Shown: positions 1 through 11,424 of the stretch, one piece after another | Position numbering within the stretch: position 1 is the stretch's first letter | Layout of the letters: every line of letters begins with the position of its first letter | Origin: Stutzerimonas stutzeri | GTDB lineage: Bacteria; Pseudomonadota; Gammaproteobacteria; Pseudomonadales; Pseudomonadaceae | Reading direction: 5' to 3' | Assembly (NCBI RefSeq): GCF_024448955.1 | Contig: NZ_JAMOIH010000003.1 | Span: forward strand, 186,001 to 250,000 | DNA: 64,000 nucleotides | The notes under the pieces: generated by a model | Told to the model about the DNA's origin: nothing | The model's input: the letters and a program-made list of their open reading frames with translations, nothing else | Database searches by the model: none | Made by a program: the position numbers and the translations under genes

Positions 1-1977
1 CTCGCTTGCCAGTAGCCGATATGCCGCATCGTAGTCGCTGTCGATGGCAGTTTCGCAGGGCTCGTAAAGGCGGATCGGCTGCGTCTTGCCCTTGAGCAGC
101 ACGTCGCCGATGGCGCGCATCGGCACGTCCGGATTGGCGACACGGATGGCCTCCGAAACGCAGAGATCGGTGCCCAGATAACGATTGAGGCTTTCCAGAC
201 GAGCCGCGACGTTGACCGCATCGCCCAACGCCCGGTAGTCGAACAGGGTGGCGCCACCGAAATTGCCGACGACGACCTCGCCGCTGTGTGCACTGATGCG
301 CGTGCGGCCGAGCGGGATGCCAGCGGCATGTTGAACGGCTGCGTGGGCGCGGGTGAAGCTGCGGATCTCCAGCGCGCAGGCCAGCGCGCGAACCTGGTGA
401 TCAGCCTGAGTCAGGGGCGCCGAGAACAGAATCGCCATGCCGTCGCCGACGATGCGTTCGAGGGTGCCCTGGTGGCGGAAGGCAATCTGGATGAGTCCTT
501 CGAGGTATTCGTTGAGCATGCCGACCACGCGCTCCGGCGAGTGGCTCTCCATCAGGGTGGTGAAATCGGTGATGTCGGTGAAGACGAAGCTGCAATAACG
601 GCGCTCGCCGCCGAGCTGTAGCTGTTCGGGATGGCGCACCAGATGCCTGACGAGATTCGGCGAGATGTAGCGCGAGAAGGCATCACGTATCCAACGCTGC
701 TGATATTCGCTGGCGCGGTGCCGCGCAAGGCTGGCGCCGAGATAGACCAGCAGCAGACCGATCGATGGCGTCAGGGCGTCAAGCAGTAGCCCATGGCGCG
801 AATAAGCCCACCAGGCCGCGATGTTCAGTGCCGCAATCGCTATCGCTGCGATCCAGGCGGCGGTGAGCGCGCCGCTGGTGAGGATCAGAACACAGAGCAG
901 CGATCCGGCGAGCAACAGGACCAGCGCTTCCAGTGGACTGGCCCAGGACGGGCGTTGGAGTGGCGAGCCGGTTAACGCCTGTTCGATCGCCTGGGCGTGC
1001 ACCTGGACGCCCGGAAGCATCCCGCCAAGTGGGCTGAAGCGCAGATCCTGCAGGCCTTGGGCGGAGCTGCCGATCAGCACGATGCTACCGTCGAGTTGCC
1101 CGGCGGCCATGCCTTCCAGTACGTGCCAGGCGGGCAGGGTCTGTGCGGTCATGTCGCGGCGATAATGCAGCCAGAGCTCGCCTCGGCGGTTGGTCGGGAG
1201 CGTCAGCGGGCCTATCGAAACCTGTTCGACCGCTCCATTGCTCGCGGTCTCGATGCGGTACAGCTGTTGATCGAGATAGAGCCGCAGTGCTTCGGCGGAC
1301 AGCGAGGGGTAGAGCTGCTCGCCGACGCGAATCATCACCGGTACGCGGCGCACGACGCCGTCCGCGTCAGGGTGAAAGGTCATGGCGCCGCCGCCTGCCG
1401 CAGCCCTTTCAAGCAAGGGCAATGCGCTGACGGTGCCGGGGTAGGTTGTGAAACGCGGTAGGGTGGCATCCGCACGCTGTCGCACACCGAAACGGCTGAG
1501 CGGACGGGGCTGCGACGGTGAGTGCGCGGTGGCAAAGCCAAGGACGCTGGGCTGTCGTTCGAGCGCCTCGGCGAATAGGTGATCGTGGTCGGGCAGGGCC
1601 TCCAGCGTGTCGGCCAAAGCGGGCGGGAGGTCCAGCTGGTTCAGCAGATAGCGTGGCGAGCTGCGGTCGGCCTCGGCGAAGAGCACGTCGAAGACCACCA
1701 CGGCGGCGCCTGCCTGCTGCAGGCGCTCCAGCAACTGCGCCAGTAGATCGCGCGGCCAGGGCCATTGGCCGTGGCGCGCGAGGCTGGCTTCATCGATGTC
1801 GACCACCCGAACCGGTGTTTGCGCCGGCGCTGGCCGCGGATGCCAGCGCTGGTACTGATCGAACAAGCCGTTGCGCAGGCTCTGCAGCATCAGTGGTTCA
1901 GCCAGGTACAGAACGCAGGCGGCGAGCAATCCGGCCAACGCGAGCAGCAAGCGAGGCGTAAGTCCGGGTACTGCCAT
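1..1977 (-). CDS. CHASE2-domain class III adenylate/guanylate cyclase (3' end outside window)
   Basis: The visible 659 residues run from an ATG at 1977 to the window edge, so the stop codon is missing. An N-terminal membrane segment (about residues 5-28) is followed by a roughly 300-residue extracytoplasmic CHASE2 domain, then a block of about three membrane helices (about 335-415). The cytoplasmic class III cyclase domain starts near residue 450. Metal-binding aspartates are visible in VFTDITDF (about 468) and in VGDGMAILF (about 512), and the later FDYRALGDAVN motif is present. The protein should make cAMP or cGMP in response to an extracellular signal. The residue that is usually Lys for adenine selection appears to be Arg (ERIVGD), so the nucleotide specificity is not certain. 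It lies 34 bp downstream of ridA on the same strand. This frame had to be read directly because it stays open through the edge. Confidence 0.88.
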   Translation of the reverse strand, partial: MAVPGLTPRLLLALAGLLAACVLYLAEPLMLQSLRNGLFDQYQRWHPRPAPAQTPVRVVDIDEASLARHGQWPWPRDLLAQLLERLQQAGAAVVVFDVLFAEADRSSPRYLLNQLDLPPALADTLEALPDHDHLFAEALERQPSVLGFATAHSPSQPRPLSRFGVRQRADATLPRFTTYPGTVSALPLLERAAAGGGAMTFHPDADGVVRRVPVMIRVGEQLYPSLSAEALRLYLDQQLYRIETASNGAVEQVSIGPLTLPTNRRGELWLHYRRDMTAQTLPAWHVLEGMAAGQLDGSIVLIGSSAQGLQDLRFSPLGGMLPGVQVHAQAIEQALTGSPLQRPSWASPLEALVLLLAGSLLCVLILTSGALTAAWIAAIAIAALNIAAWWAYSRHGLLLDALTPSIGLLLVYLGASLARHRASEYQQRWIRDAFSRYISPNLVRHLVRHPEQLQLGGERRYCSFVFTDITDFTTLMESHSPERVVGMLNEYLEGLIQIAFRHQGTLERIVGDGMAILFSAPLTQADHQVRALACALEIRSFTRAHAAVQHAAGIPLGRTRISAHSGEVVVGNFGGATLFDYRALGDAVNVAARLESLNRYLGTDLCVSEAIRVANPDVPMRAIGDVLLKGKTQPIRLYEPCETAIDSDYDAAYRLLASE

Positions 1978-2011
1978 CAGTCGCGCTCCCTGCGTCCGTT
2001 CGGGTCAGGGG

Positions 2012-2392
2012 TCAGTCGAGTACCAGAATGGCGTCCATTTCAACCTGCGCGGCTTTTGGCAGCGCGGCGATGCCGATGGCGGCGCGGGCGGGGTAGGGTT
2101 GCTGGAAGTAGCGGCTCATGACCTCGTTGACCGTAGCGAAATTGCCCAGATCGGTCAGGAAGATATTCAGCTTGACGATGTCTTTCAGCGAACCGCCAGC
2201 CGCTTCGGCTACTGCCTTAAGGTTTTCGAACACCTGCACGGTCTGCGCTTCGAAGCCTTCCACCAACTCCATGGTTTTTGGGTCCAGCGGAATCTGGCCG
2301 GACAGATACACGGTGTTGCCGGCCTTGATCGCCTGGGAGTAGGTGCCGATGGCGGCGGGGGCTTTGTCGGTGTTGATGACGGTCTTGCTCAT
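2012..2392 (-). CDS. ridA: RidA family reactive enamine/imine deaminase
   Basis: The 126-residue product has the length and features of the YjgF/YER057c/UK114 family. RidA hydrolyses reactive 2-aminoacrylate and related enamines released by PLP enzymes, protecting PLP enzymes in the cytosol. The family signature near the C terminus is visible ([12 protein letters not shown], with the substrate-binding Arg) together with the Glu in [11 protein letters not shown]. The gene is downstream of spoT on the same strand with a 145-bp gap, the position of the RidA gene beside spoT in other Pseudomonas. A second, more distant Rid protein is encoded at 28.3 kb beside dadA. Confidence 0.93.
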   Translation of the reverse strand: MSKTVINTDKAPAAIGTYSQAIKAGNTVYLSGQIPLDPKTMELVEGFEAQTVQVFENLKAVAEAAGGSLKDIVKLNIFLTDLGNFATVNEVMSRYFQQPYPARAAIGIAALPKAAQVEMDAILVLD

Positions 2393-2537
2393 TTCTGCAC
2401 TCCTCGGGAATCGACTTGGGGCACGAAGGATAAAACAGCCGGTGGGGGAAAGCCGATAAAAGAGGTTGGAGGCGGAACGAAAGAGCGCTTATCAGCCGCA
2501 TGCCCGTCCAGCCTTCAGCACTCGTCTCGGCTGTTGC

Positions 2538-4646
2538 TTAAGCCTTGACTCGCGTAATCCGCATCACGCCTTTAATGGTACGCAGCTTCCTGATTACACG
2601 GGCCAGATGAACCCGGTCGTGCACGCTGACTACCAGCTGGACCACGCTGATGCGGCCATCACGTTCGTCCATGCCGATCTTCTCGATATTGCCATCGGCG
2701 GCGTTGACGCTACCGGCCAGCAGGGCGATCAGGCCGCGCTGGTGCTCCAGTTCGACGCGCAATTCCACATTGAACTCGCCGGTGACGTCCTTGGACCAGG
2801 ACAGCTGGATGCACTTGTCCGGGTTGTGGCGAACTTCGGCGATATTTCGACAGGTGTCCAGGTGCACCACCATGCCCTTGCCCGCGGACAGGTGACCCAC
2901 GATGGGGTCGCCGGGGATCGGTGTGCAGCATTTGGCATAGTTGAGCACCAGGCCTTCGGTGCCGCGAATGGCCAGCGGCCCTTCGGCGCTCGGTGCCTGC
3001 TCGCCGTCACTGGACAGCAGCCGGCGGGCGATGACGTAGGCCATGCGGTTGCCCAGCCCTATATCTTCGAGCAGGTCTTCGATGACCTCCATTTGATATT
3101 CGTTGAGCACGGCCCTGATGCGCTCAGGTGAAATGCTGTCCAGACTGGTTTCGAAGCCGGTGAGCACCTTGTTCAACAGGCGCTCGCCCAGATTGATCGA
3201 CTCCGAGCGGCGTTGCAGCTTGAGTGCGTGGCGGATATGCGTGCGCGCCTTGCCGGTGACGACGAAATTAAGCCACGCCGGGTTGGGGCGTGCGCCCGGG
3301 GCGGTGACGATCTCGACCGTGCTGCCACTCTCCAGCGCCTGAGAAAGAGGCGCCAGGCGCCGGTTGACCCGGCAGGCGATGCAAGTGTTGCCGACGTCGG
3401 TATGCACCGCGTAGGCGAAGTCGACGGCGGTCGAGCCCTTAGGCAACTCCATGATGCTGCCCTTGGGCGTGAAGACGTAGACCTCGTCGGGGAACAGGTC
3501 GATCTTGACGCTCTCGATGAACTCCAGCGAATTGCCGGCGCGTTCCTGCAACTCCAGCACGCCCTTGACCCACTGCCGTGCGCGGGCATGGGTGCCTTTC
3601 GGAGTCTCGTCCTCGTTGGACTTGTACAGCCAGTGCGCGGCGATGCCGTTGTTGGCCATCTCTTCCATTTCCCGGGTGCGGATCTGGATCTCGATGGGCA
3701 CGCCATGCATGCCGAACAGGGTGGTGTGCAGCGACTGATAGCCGTTGGCCTTGGGGATCGCGATGTAGTCCTTGAAACGGCCGGGCAGCGGCTTGTACAG
3801 GCTGTGCACGGCGCCGAGTACGCGATAGCAGGTGTCGACCTTGTCGACCACGATGCGGAAGGCATAGACGTCCATGATTTCATTGAACGCTTTGCGCTTG
3901 CCGCGCATCTTCTTGTAGATGCTGAACAGATGTTTCTCGCGGCCTACCACCTCGCCTTCCAGGCCTTCGCGCGCGAGGCAGTGGATCAGCGATTGCTCGA
4001 TCTTCTCGACGATCTCGTTGCGGTTGCCGCGCGCTCTGCGGACGGCGGCGCGAATACGCTCGGAGCGCATCGGGTGCATGGCCTTGAAGCCGAGGTCCTC
4101 GAATTCCACGCGCATCGAATGCATGCCCAGGCGGTTGGCGATGGGCGCGTAGATTTCCAGCGTTTCCTTGGCGATGCGGCGGCGTTTCTCGCTGGCCAGC
4201 ACTTCCAGGGTGCGCATGTTGTGCAGGCGGTCGGCGAGCTTGACCAGGATCACGCGGATGTCGCGGGCCATGGCCATGGCCATCTTCTGGAAGTTCTCGG
4301 CCTGGGCCTCGGCCTTGGTCTCGAAGTTCATCTGGGTCAGCTTGCTGACCCCATCGACCAGTTCGGCAACGGTCTCGCCGAACTGCGCGGTGAGCGCTTC
4401 CTTGGCGATGCCGGTGTCCTCGATGACGTCGTGCAGCATCGCGGCCATCAGGCTCTGATGGTCCATGTGCATGTCGGCGAGGATGTTGGCTACCGCGAGA
4501 GGATGGGTGACGTAGGCTTCACCGCTGCGCCGGCGCTGGCCGTCGTGGGCCTGCTCGGCGTAGAAGTAAGCACGGCGGACCAGATTGACCTGGTCTGCGC
4601 CGAGGTAGGTCGACAGGCGATCGGCAAGAGCGTCTATGGCTAGCAA
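2538..4646 (-). CDS. spoT: Bifunctional (p)ppGpp synthetase/hydrolase SpoT
   Basis: The 702-residue protein has the full Rel/Spo layout. The N-terminal HD hydrolase domain shows MLHDVIEDT, the synthetase domain shows GRFKDYIAIPKANGYQSL, then come a TGS domain (DEVYVFTPKGSIMELP) and a C-terminal ACT/RRM domain. It makes and degrades the stringent-response alarmone in the cytoplasm. The start is a TTG at 4646 with a GGAG motif about 7 nt upstream; no in-frame ATG at the N terminus gives the expected MLAIDALADRL beginning. The gene follows rpoZ with a 63-bp gap, and gmk lies upstream. This places alarmone metabolism, the RNA polymerase omega subunit and GMP kinase in one transcription unit, the standard proteobacterial arrangement. 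Confidence 0.97.
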   Translation of the reverse strand: MLAIDALADRLSTYLGADQVNLVRRAYFYAEQAHDGQRRRSGEAYVTHPLAVANILADMHMDHQSLMAAMLHDVIEDTGIAKEALTAQFGETVAELVDGVSKLTQMNFETKAEAQAENFQKMAMAMARDIRVILVKLADRLHNMRTLEVLASEKRRRIAKETLEIYAPIANRLGMHSMRVEFEDLGFKAMHPMRSERIRAAVRRARGNRNEIVEKIEQSLIHCLAREGLEGEVVGREKHLFSIYKKMRGKRKAFNEIMDVYAFRIVVDKVDTCYRVLGAVHSLYKPLPGRFKDYIAIPKANGYQSLHTTLFGMHGVPIEIQIRTREMEEMANNGIAAHWLYKSNEDETPKGTHARARQWVKGVLELQERAGNSLEFIESVKIDLFPDEVYVFTPKGSIMELPKGSTAVDFAYAVHTDVGNTCIACRVNRRLAPLSQALESGSTVEIVTAPGARPNPAWLNFVVTGKARTHIRHALKLQRRSESINLGERLLNKVLTGFETSLDSISPERIRAVLNEYQMEVIEDLLEDIGLGNRMAYVIARRLLSSDGEQAPSAEGPLAIRGTEGLVLNYAKCCTPIPGDPIVGHLSAGKGMVVHLDTCRNIAEVRHNPDKCIQLSWSKDVTGEFNVELRVELEHQRGLIALLAGSVNAADGNIEKIGMDERDGRISVVQLVVSVHDRVHLARVIRKLRTIKGVMRITRVKA

Positions 4647-4709
4647 GGGATTGCTCCTCGCCGGCAGGGCGGCTCCGTATTGGCGGCTCGACTTCGACCT
4701 GGCATTTAA

Positions 4710-4973
4710 TCAGATGGCCTCGTTGGGCTCTTCCTCGTACTGCATGAACAACGGCTCGTCGTCGACGATGTCGTCTTGGGCGATGACGTCGTAATCCACC
4801 AGGCCGGAGGCGATTTCACGCAGCGCAACCACGGTCGGCTTGTCATTTTCCCAGGCCACTTTAGGCTCCTTGCCGCCTGTAGCCAGCTGGCGCGAGCGCT
4901 TGGTAGCGAGCATGACCAGCTCGAAGCGGTTATCTACGTTGTCCAGGCAGTCTTCAACGGTAACGCGGGCCAT
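4710..4973 (-). CDS. rpoZ: RNA polymerase omega subunit
   Basis: The product is 87 residues when started at the ATG giving [20 protein letters not shown]. This is the conserved omega N terminus; an ATG five codons further upstream is not needed. Omega binds the beta-prime subunit, helps RNA polymerase assembly and forms part of a ppGpp binding site. The C terminus is acidic (EEEPNEAI), as in other Pseudomonas. It sits between gmk and spoT on the minus strand. Confidence 0.96.
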   Translation of the reverse strand: MARVTVEDCLDNVDNRFELVMLATKRSRQLATGGKEPKVAWENDKPTVVALREIASGLVDYDVIAQDDIVDDEPLFMQYEEEPNEAI

Positions 4974-5084
4974 GGTGTTCCTCATCAAATTCGTAAAGCG
5001 TGCCCGAGTGGGCGAGCGGACGGGATAGTCTAAAAAATCACCAGCTGTTAGGGAAGCGGTAAAAGTGAAAAGCAGCTTTCAGCC

Positions 5085-6648
<1,564 letters not shown>

Positions 6649-6869
6649 TGCGGTAGCCCTCGGTACGATGCGAAAGGCGGAGGATTGTAAATCAAAACGG
6701 CGCGAAGGCGCATGAGGCGCGATATGGGCGAGCGTGACGACCCCGCTTGGCGCTGGTTGTTGGTCATTCAACTCCAGCGCTTTGCTCGATCAGCCGACAG
6801 GCCGCGTAACTGCGCATCAAAGGCGCCTATAATGCCGGGCACCCGAATCCATGAAGTAGGAATTGTCCC

Positions 6870-7592
6870 ATGAAGCGTCCCAGTGGCCGCGCCGCCGACC
6901 AGCTGCGTTCGATCCGCATCACCCGCAACTACACCAAGCATGCCGAGGGATCGGTATTGGTGGAGTTCGGTGATACCAAGGTGATCTGCACCGCCAGCAT
7001 CGAGAACGGCGTACCGCGGTTCCTCAAGGGCCAAGGGCAAGGCTGGTTGACCGCCGAATACGGCATGTTGCCGCGTGCCACTGGCGAGCGTAATCAGCGT
7101 GAGGCGAGCCGAGGCAAGCAGGGCGGGCGTACCCTCGAGATCCAGCGGCTCATTGGGCGCTCCCTGCGGGCATCCTTGGACATGAGCAAGCTGGGCGAGA
7201 ACACCATCTACATCGATTGTGATGTGATTCAGGCTGATGGCGGTACCCGTACAGCCTCGATCACCGGTGCGATGGTTGCACTGGTCGATGCTCTGAAACT
7301 GCTGAAAAAGCGCGGCGGGTTGAAGGGCGGTGATCCGCTCAAGCAGATGGTCGCTGCGGTTTCGGTCGGCATCTACCAGGGTGAGCCGGTGCTCGACCTG
7401 GATTATCTGGAGGACTCCGCTGCGGAAACCGACCTGAACGTCGTGATGACCAGTGCCGGTGGCTTCATCGAGGTACAGGGCACGGCCGAAGGCGCGCCGT
7501 TCCAGCCTGCCGAGCTCAACGCCATGCTCGCGCTGGCGCAGGATGGTATGAAAGAGCTGTTTGCATTGCAGTCCGCGGCGCTCGCCGACTGA
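6870..7592 (+). CDS. rph: Ribonuclease PH
   Basis: The 240-residue protein matches full-length RNase PH, a phosphorolytic 3'-5' exoribonuclease that trims tRNA precursors. Typical segments are [13 protein letters not shown] at the N terminus, [34 protein letters not shown] and [16 protein letters not shown]. The ATG at 6870 is preceded by AGTAGGA about 9 nt upstream. It is followed after 16 bp by a small membrane protein gene on the same strand, so the two may share a transcript. Confidence 0.97.
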   Translation: MKRPSGRAADQLRSIRITRNYTKHAEGSVLVEFGDTKVICTASIENGVPRFLKGQGQGWLTAEYGMLPRATGERNQREASRGKQGGRTLEIQRLIGRSLRASLDMSKLGENTIYIDCDVIQADGGTRTASITGAMVALVDALKLLKKRGGLKGGDPLKQMVAAVSVGIYQGEPVLDLDYLEDSAAETDLNVVMTSAGGFIEVQGTAEGAPFQPAELNAMLALAQDGMKELFALQSAALAD

Positions 7593-7608
7593 GTCGAAGG
7601 AGAGCGCC

Positions 7609-7977
7609 ATGTCTGATCAAGAGCTGATTCCACAGCCCTCGCCGAAAGCACGGCAGTGGGCAATGTTCTGTCATTACTCGGCGTTCTTCTGGTTTCTGGT
7701 GCCGATGATCGGCAACGTGCTGGGCCCGCTGATCGTCTGGCAACTGAAGAAGGATATGGATCCCTTCGTTGACGAGCAGGGCAAGGAGGCGCTGAATTTC
7801 CAGATCACCTTCAGCATTCTGTTGATGATCTGCGGCGTGCTCGCCTGGATTCTGATCGGCTTCCCGCTCATGGCGCTGATCAGCGCGGTGGCGCTGGTAC
7901 TGGTGGTGATCGCCGGCATTCGCGCCAACGAGGGCAAGCCTTATCGCTACCCGTTTTGCTGGCGCTTCGTCAGGTAG
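7609..7977 (+). CDS. DUF4870 small membrane protein
   Basis: The 122-residue protein starts at an ATG with GAAGGAGAG just upstream, directly after rph. It has the DUF4870 pattern: a cytoplasmic start, ARQWAMFCHYSAFFWFLVP leading into a first membrane segment, the conserved PFVDEQGKEALNFQIT loop, then two membrane segments (about residues 65-105). A function is not known for the family. The frame upstream of 7609 overlaps rph and has no matching sequence. The Crc gene is convergent about 85 bp downstream. Confidence 0.85.
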   Translation: MSDQELIPQPSPKARQWAMFCHYSAFFWFLVPMIGNVLGPLIVWQLKKDMDPFVDEQGKEALNFQITFSILLMICGVLAWILIGFPLMALISAVALVLVVIAGIRANEGKPYRYPFCWRFVR

Positions 7978-8061
7978 CGGCAGGCCTAAGCACGAGCACG
8001 AGTAGATGCGGGAAGTTGAGAGGCGCCTCGGTGTCAGCTTCCATGCTGACTCGCTTGCAGC

Positions 8062-8841
8062 TCAGAGGCTCAGCGTCCAGTCGTAATCCACTACCAGCGG
8101 GGCGTGCTGGGAGAAGCGTGGCTGACGGGGCAGGCGGGCGTTGCGCACGAAGCGGCGCATGCCCGAGGTCAGTATCTGGTAATCGAAGCGCCAGCCCAGG
8201 TTGAGCATCTGCGCTTGCTCGGTATCCGGCCACCAGCTGTACAGGTCGCCTTCTCGGCTGGCTTCACGCAGCGCATCGACATAGCCCATGTTGCCGAATA
8301 TCTCGTCGAGCCAGGCACGTTCCGGCGCAAGGAAGCCGGTGGCCTGCTGGCAATCGCGCCAGTTTTTTACGTCCAGCTTCTGATGGGCGACGTACAACGA
8401 GCCGCAGTAGATGTATTCGCGACGCTTGCGACGTTGTTTGTCCAGATAATGGGCAAAGTCGTCCATGAACTTGAATTTCTGGTTCAGGTCTTCGTCGCCG
8501 CCGCGGCCGGTTGGTAGCAATAGACTGGCAATGCTGACCTTATCGAAGTCGGCCTGTAGATAACGGCCATAGCGGTCAGCGGTTTCGAAGCCGAGTCCCA
8601 TGATCACGGCCTTCGGCTGCAGTCGGGAATACAGCGCGACGCCGCCCTGTTCTGGAATTTCCGCGTCGACGGTATAGAGAAAGTAACCGTCGAGCTGGTA
8701 GGCCGGATCGTCAAGTTCTACTACGGAGGCGCGGGTATCCTGCAGGCAGATGACATCGGCATTCTGCGCTTGCAGCCAGCTGAGAAGTCCCCGCTGTGCC
8801 GCCGCTTGAATGCCATTCACGTTGACGCTGATAATCCGCAT
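8062..8841 (-). CDS. crc: Catabolite repression control protein Crc
   Basis: The 259-residue protein belongs to the exonuclease III / endonuclease-exonuclease-phosphatase fold (MRIISVNVNGIQAAAQRGLL, VICLQDTRA, the C-terminal RQPRFSQHAPLVVDYDW). Its length and its position divergent from pyrE are those of Pseudomonas Crc, which acts with Hfq to repress translation of catabolic mRNAs when preferred carbon sources are present. Crc of P. aeruginosa is not an active nuclease. Supporting that here, the segment aligned to the catalytic Glu of true XthA enzymes reads LQDTRA instead of LQETK. A DNA repair nuclease is the alternative, but context and the D substitution favour Crc. Confidence 0.93.
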   Translation of the reverse strand: MRIISVNVNGIQAAAQRGLLSWLQAQNADVICLQDTRASVVELDDPAYQLDGYFLYTVDAEIPEQGGVALYSRLQPKAVIMGLGFETADRYGRYLQADFDKVSIASLLLPTGRGGDEDLNQKFKFMDDFAHYLDKQRRKRREYIYCGSLYVAHQKLDVKNWRDCQQATGFLAPERAWLDEIFGNMGYVDALREASREGDLYSWWPDTEQAQMLNLGWRFDYQILTSGMRRFVRNARLPRQPRFSQHAPLVVDYDWTLSL

Positions 8842-8925
8842 AAATGGCCCCTAAAAACACGTGCGTGTATGATAACCCAAGCTCTTTGCAATTAGCTAAA
8901 TCAGTGTCTTCCGGGAATATCCTTC

Positions 8926-9567
8926 ATGCAGGCGTACCAGCGCGACTTCATTCGCTTCGCCATCGAGCGCGGGGTTCTGCGCTTCGGTGAATTTACCCTC
9001 AAATCCGGGCGCACCAGTCCTTATTTCTTCAACGCCGGCTTGTTCAATACCGGATCGGCACTGGCTCAATTGGGTCGTTTCTACGCGGCTGCGGTCGTCG
9101 AAAGCGGCATTGATTTCGACGTCATCTTCGGCCCGGCCTACAAGGGCATCCCGCTGGCGGCAGCGACGGCTATTTCGCTGGCCGAGCATCACCAACGCGA
9201 CCTGCCCTGGTGCTTCAACCGCAAGGAAGCCAAGGATCACGGCGAAGGCGGCACCCTGGTGGGATCACCGCTCAACGGTCGGGTGCTGATCGTCGATGAC
9301 GTGATTACTGCCGGAACGGCAATTCGTGAGGTCATGCAAATCATCCGTGCGCAAGGCGCGCAGGCGGCTGGCGTGCTGATCGCGCTCAACCGGCAGGAGC
9401 GTGGGCAGGGTGAGTTATCGGCCATTCAGGAAGTGGAGCGTGATTACGATATGCCGGTGGTGAGCATCGTTTCCCTGGTGCAGGTACTGGACTTCCTGGC
9501 TCAGGATGAACAACTCAAGCGGCATTTGCCGGCCGTAGAGGCTTACCGGGACCAGTACGGGATCTGA
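8926..9567 (+). CDS. pyrE: Orotate phosphoribosyltransferase
   Basis: The 213-residue enzyme makes orotidine 5'-phosphate from orotate and PRPP in pyrimidine synthesis. The type I PRPP loop is visible in [17 protein letters not shown] (about residues 121-137), and [13 protein letters not shown] and [13 protein letters not shown] are family segments. The ATG at 8926 lies 84 bp from the divergent crc start. A likely -10 (TATGAT, about 8869) lies in that shared region. Confidence 0.97.
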   Translation: MQAYQRDFIRFAIERGVLRFGEFTLKSGRTSPYFFNAGLFNTGSALAQLGRFYAAAVVESGIDFDVIFGPAYKGIPLAAATAISLAEHHQRDLPWCFNRKEAKDHGEGGTLVGSPLNGRVLIVDDVITAGTAIREVMQIIRAQGAQAAGVLIALNRQERGQGELSAIQEVERDYDMPVVSIVSLVQVLDFLAQDEQLKRHLPAVEAYRDQYGI

Positions 9568-9755
9568 GTGCGGCTTGTTCGACCAATCAACCAGTTGAAT
9601 CGTCGCGTAGTCCGTTGTTAGGACGTTAGGCCTGAGCCCGATGTTCTGTTTTGTGTCAGCAACTGACGAATAACGATTGTTCTGTGTCGCGCTTCAAAAG
9701 AAATTTCGCTTAGCGCCGTTGATGGTGCTGTTTCTGTACACCGAGGTTTTTGTTG

Positions 9756-9851
9756 GTGTGCTTATTGCTGCTCGGTCTGGCCGGCTTGTATAAGCTGGCG
9801 TTGTCCAAAGCAGATAGGCGTTTCGAGTGGCTGCGCCGAGCGCATCAATAG
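9756..9851 (+). CDS. Possible 31-residue membrane mini-protein upstream of the DUF4124 gene
   Basis: A short frame starting at GTG 9756 (or TTG 9753) and ending at TAG 9849-9851 encodes a hydrophobic stretch (CLLLLGLAGLYKLAL) followed by a basic tail (SKADRRFEWLRRAHQ). A GAGG motif lies about 9 nt before the GTG. The stop is 14 bp before the next gene start. One membrane helix with a positive-inside tail is a plausible small protein, but I have no family match. It could be chance in this otherwise empty 298-bp stretch between pyrE and the next gene. Confidence 0.3.
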   Translation: MCLLLLGLAGLYKLALSKADRRFEWLRRAHQ

Positions 9852-9865
9852 AAAGAGGCGGAAGT

Positions 9866-10450
9866 ATGCAGATAGGGTGCAGGTTGCTGGTGCTGTTGGG
9901 CTTGCTAGGGGCTGCCGCTGCTCAGGCCGATCTGTATCGCTATGTCGATGACAAAGGTGTGGTGGTGCTCGATCGCCACGGTGTCCCGCCTCAGCATATC
10001 GGCAAGGGATATGAGGTCCTCAACGATCAGGGGCGTGTGACTCGGGTGGTGCCCCCTGCGCCGACCCCCGAAGAGCGCCAGCGCCTGCTCGAGGCCCAGG
10101 CTCGTGCCAGCTCGGATGCTCAACTGCTGCGCCTGTACGCGAGTGTCAGGGATGTCGAGCGAGCACAGGCGCGAAAATTTTCGGAGCTCGACAGCGTCAT
10201 CGGCATCACGCGTGGCAATCTGCAGTCGCTTCGCACCCAGCAGGCCAACCTGCAAAGTCAGGCGGCAGGACATGAGCGTGCCGGTCGTGAGGTGCCTAAG
10301 CCGCTGCTGAAGCAGATCGACAACCTCAGCAGGGAACAGGCCAGCTTGCGTCGTGATATCGAGCGTTACCAGCGGGCCCGCAAGCACGCGGAAACCCGCT
10401 TCGCTCAGGAGCGCCAACGAGTCGCCGAGTTGCTCGGTCAATCCGAATAG
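9866..10450 (+). CDS. DUF4124 periplasmic protein with coiled coil
   Basis: The 194-residue protein has a signal peptide (about residues 1-21, cut after AAAAQA) and a DUF4124 segment (DLYRYVDDKGVVVLDRHGVPP), followed by an Arg/Gln/Glu-rich region from about residue 70 that should form coiled coils. The chosen ATG has AGGCGGAAG upstream; the frame open before it lacks a signal peptide. The function of the family is unknown. A bidirectional hairpin terminator separates it from the convergent argB. Confidence 0.8.
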   Translation: MQIGCRLLVLLGLLGAAAAQADLYRYVDDKGVVVLDRHGVPPQHIGKGYEVLNDQGRVTRVVPPAPTPEERQRLLEAQARASSDAQLLRLYASVRDVERAQARKFSELDSVIGITRGNLQSLRTQQANLQSQAAGHERAGREVPKPLLKQIDNLSREQASLRRDIERYQRARKHAETRFAQERQRVAELLGQSE

Positions 10451-10455
10451 CGATG

Positions 10456-10498
10456 CATAAAAAACCCAGCATTTTCATGAAACGCTGGTTTTTTGTTG
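10456..10498. terminator. Bidirectional rho-independent terminator between DUF4124 gene and argB
   Basis: An A-rich run, a CAGC/GCTG-centred stem (AAAAAACCCAGC against GCTGGTTTTTT) and a T-rich run give a hairpin that can stop transcription in both directions. It lies between two convergent genes. Confidence 0.85.
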
Positions 10499-10509
10499 GC
10501 GGTCCGGTG

Positions 10510-11424
<915 letters not shown>

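Noticed and set aside
3213-4643. 476-codon open frame opposite spoT
   Set aside because: It is a shadow of the high-GC coding pattern; the product is low in typical protein composition and spoT is certain on the other strand.
8062-8841. Calling this gene exonuclease III (xthA)
   Set aside because: The position next to pyrE and the LQDTRA substitution at the catalytic Glu fit Crc better.
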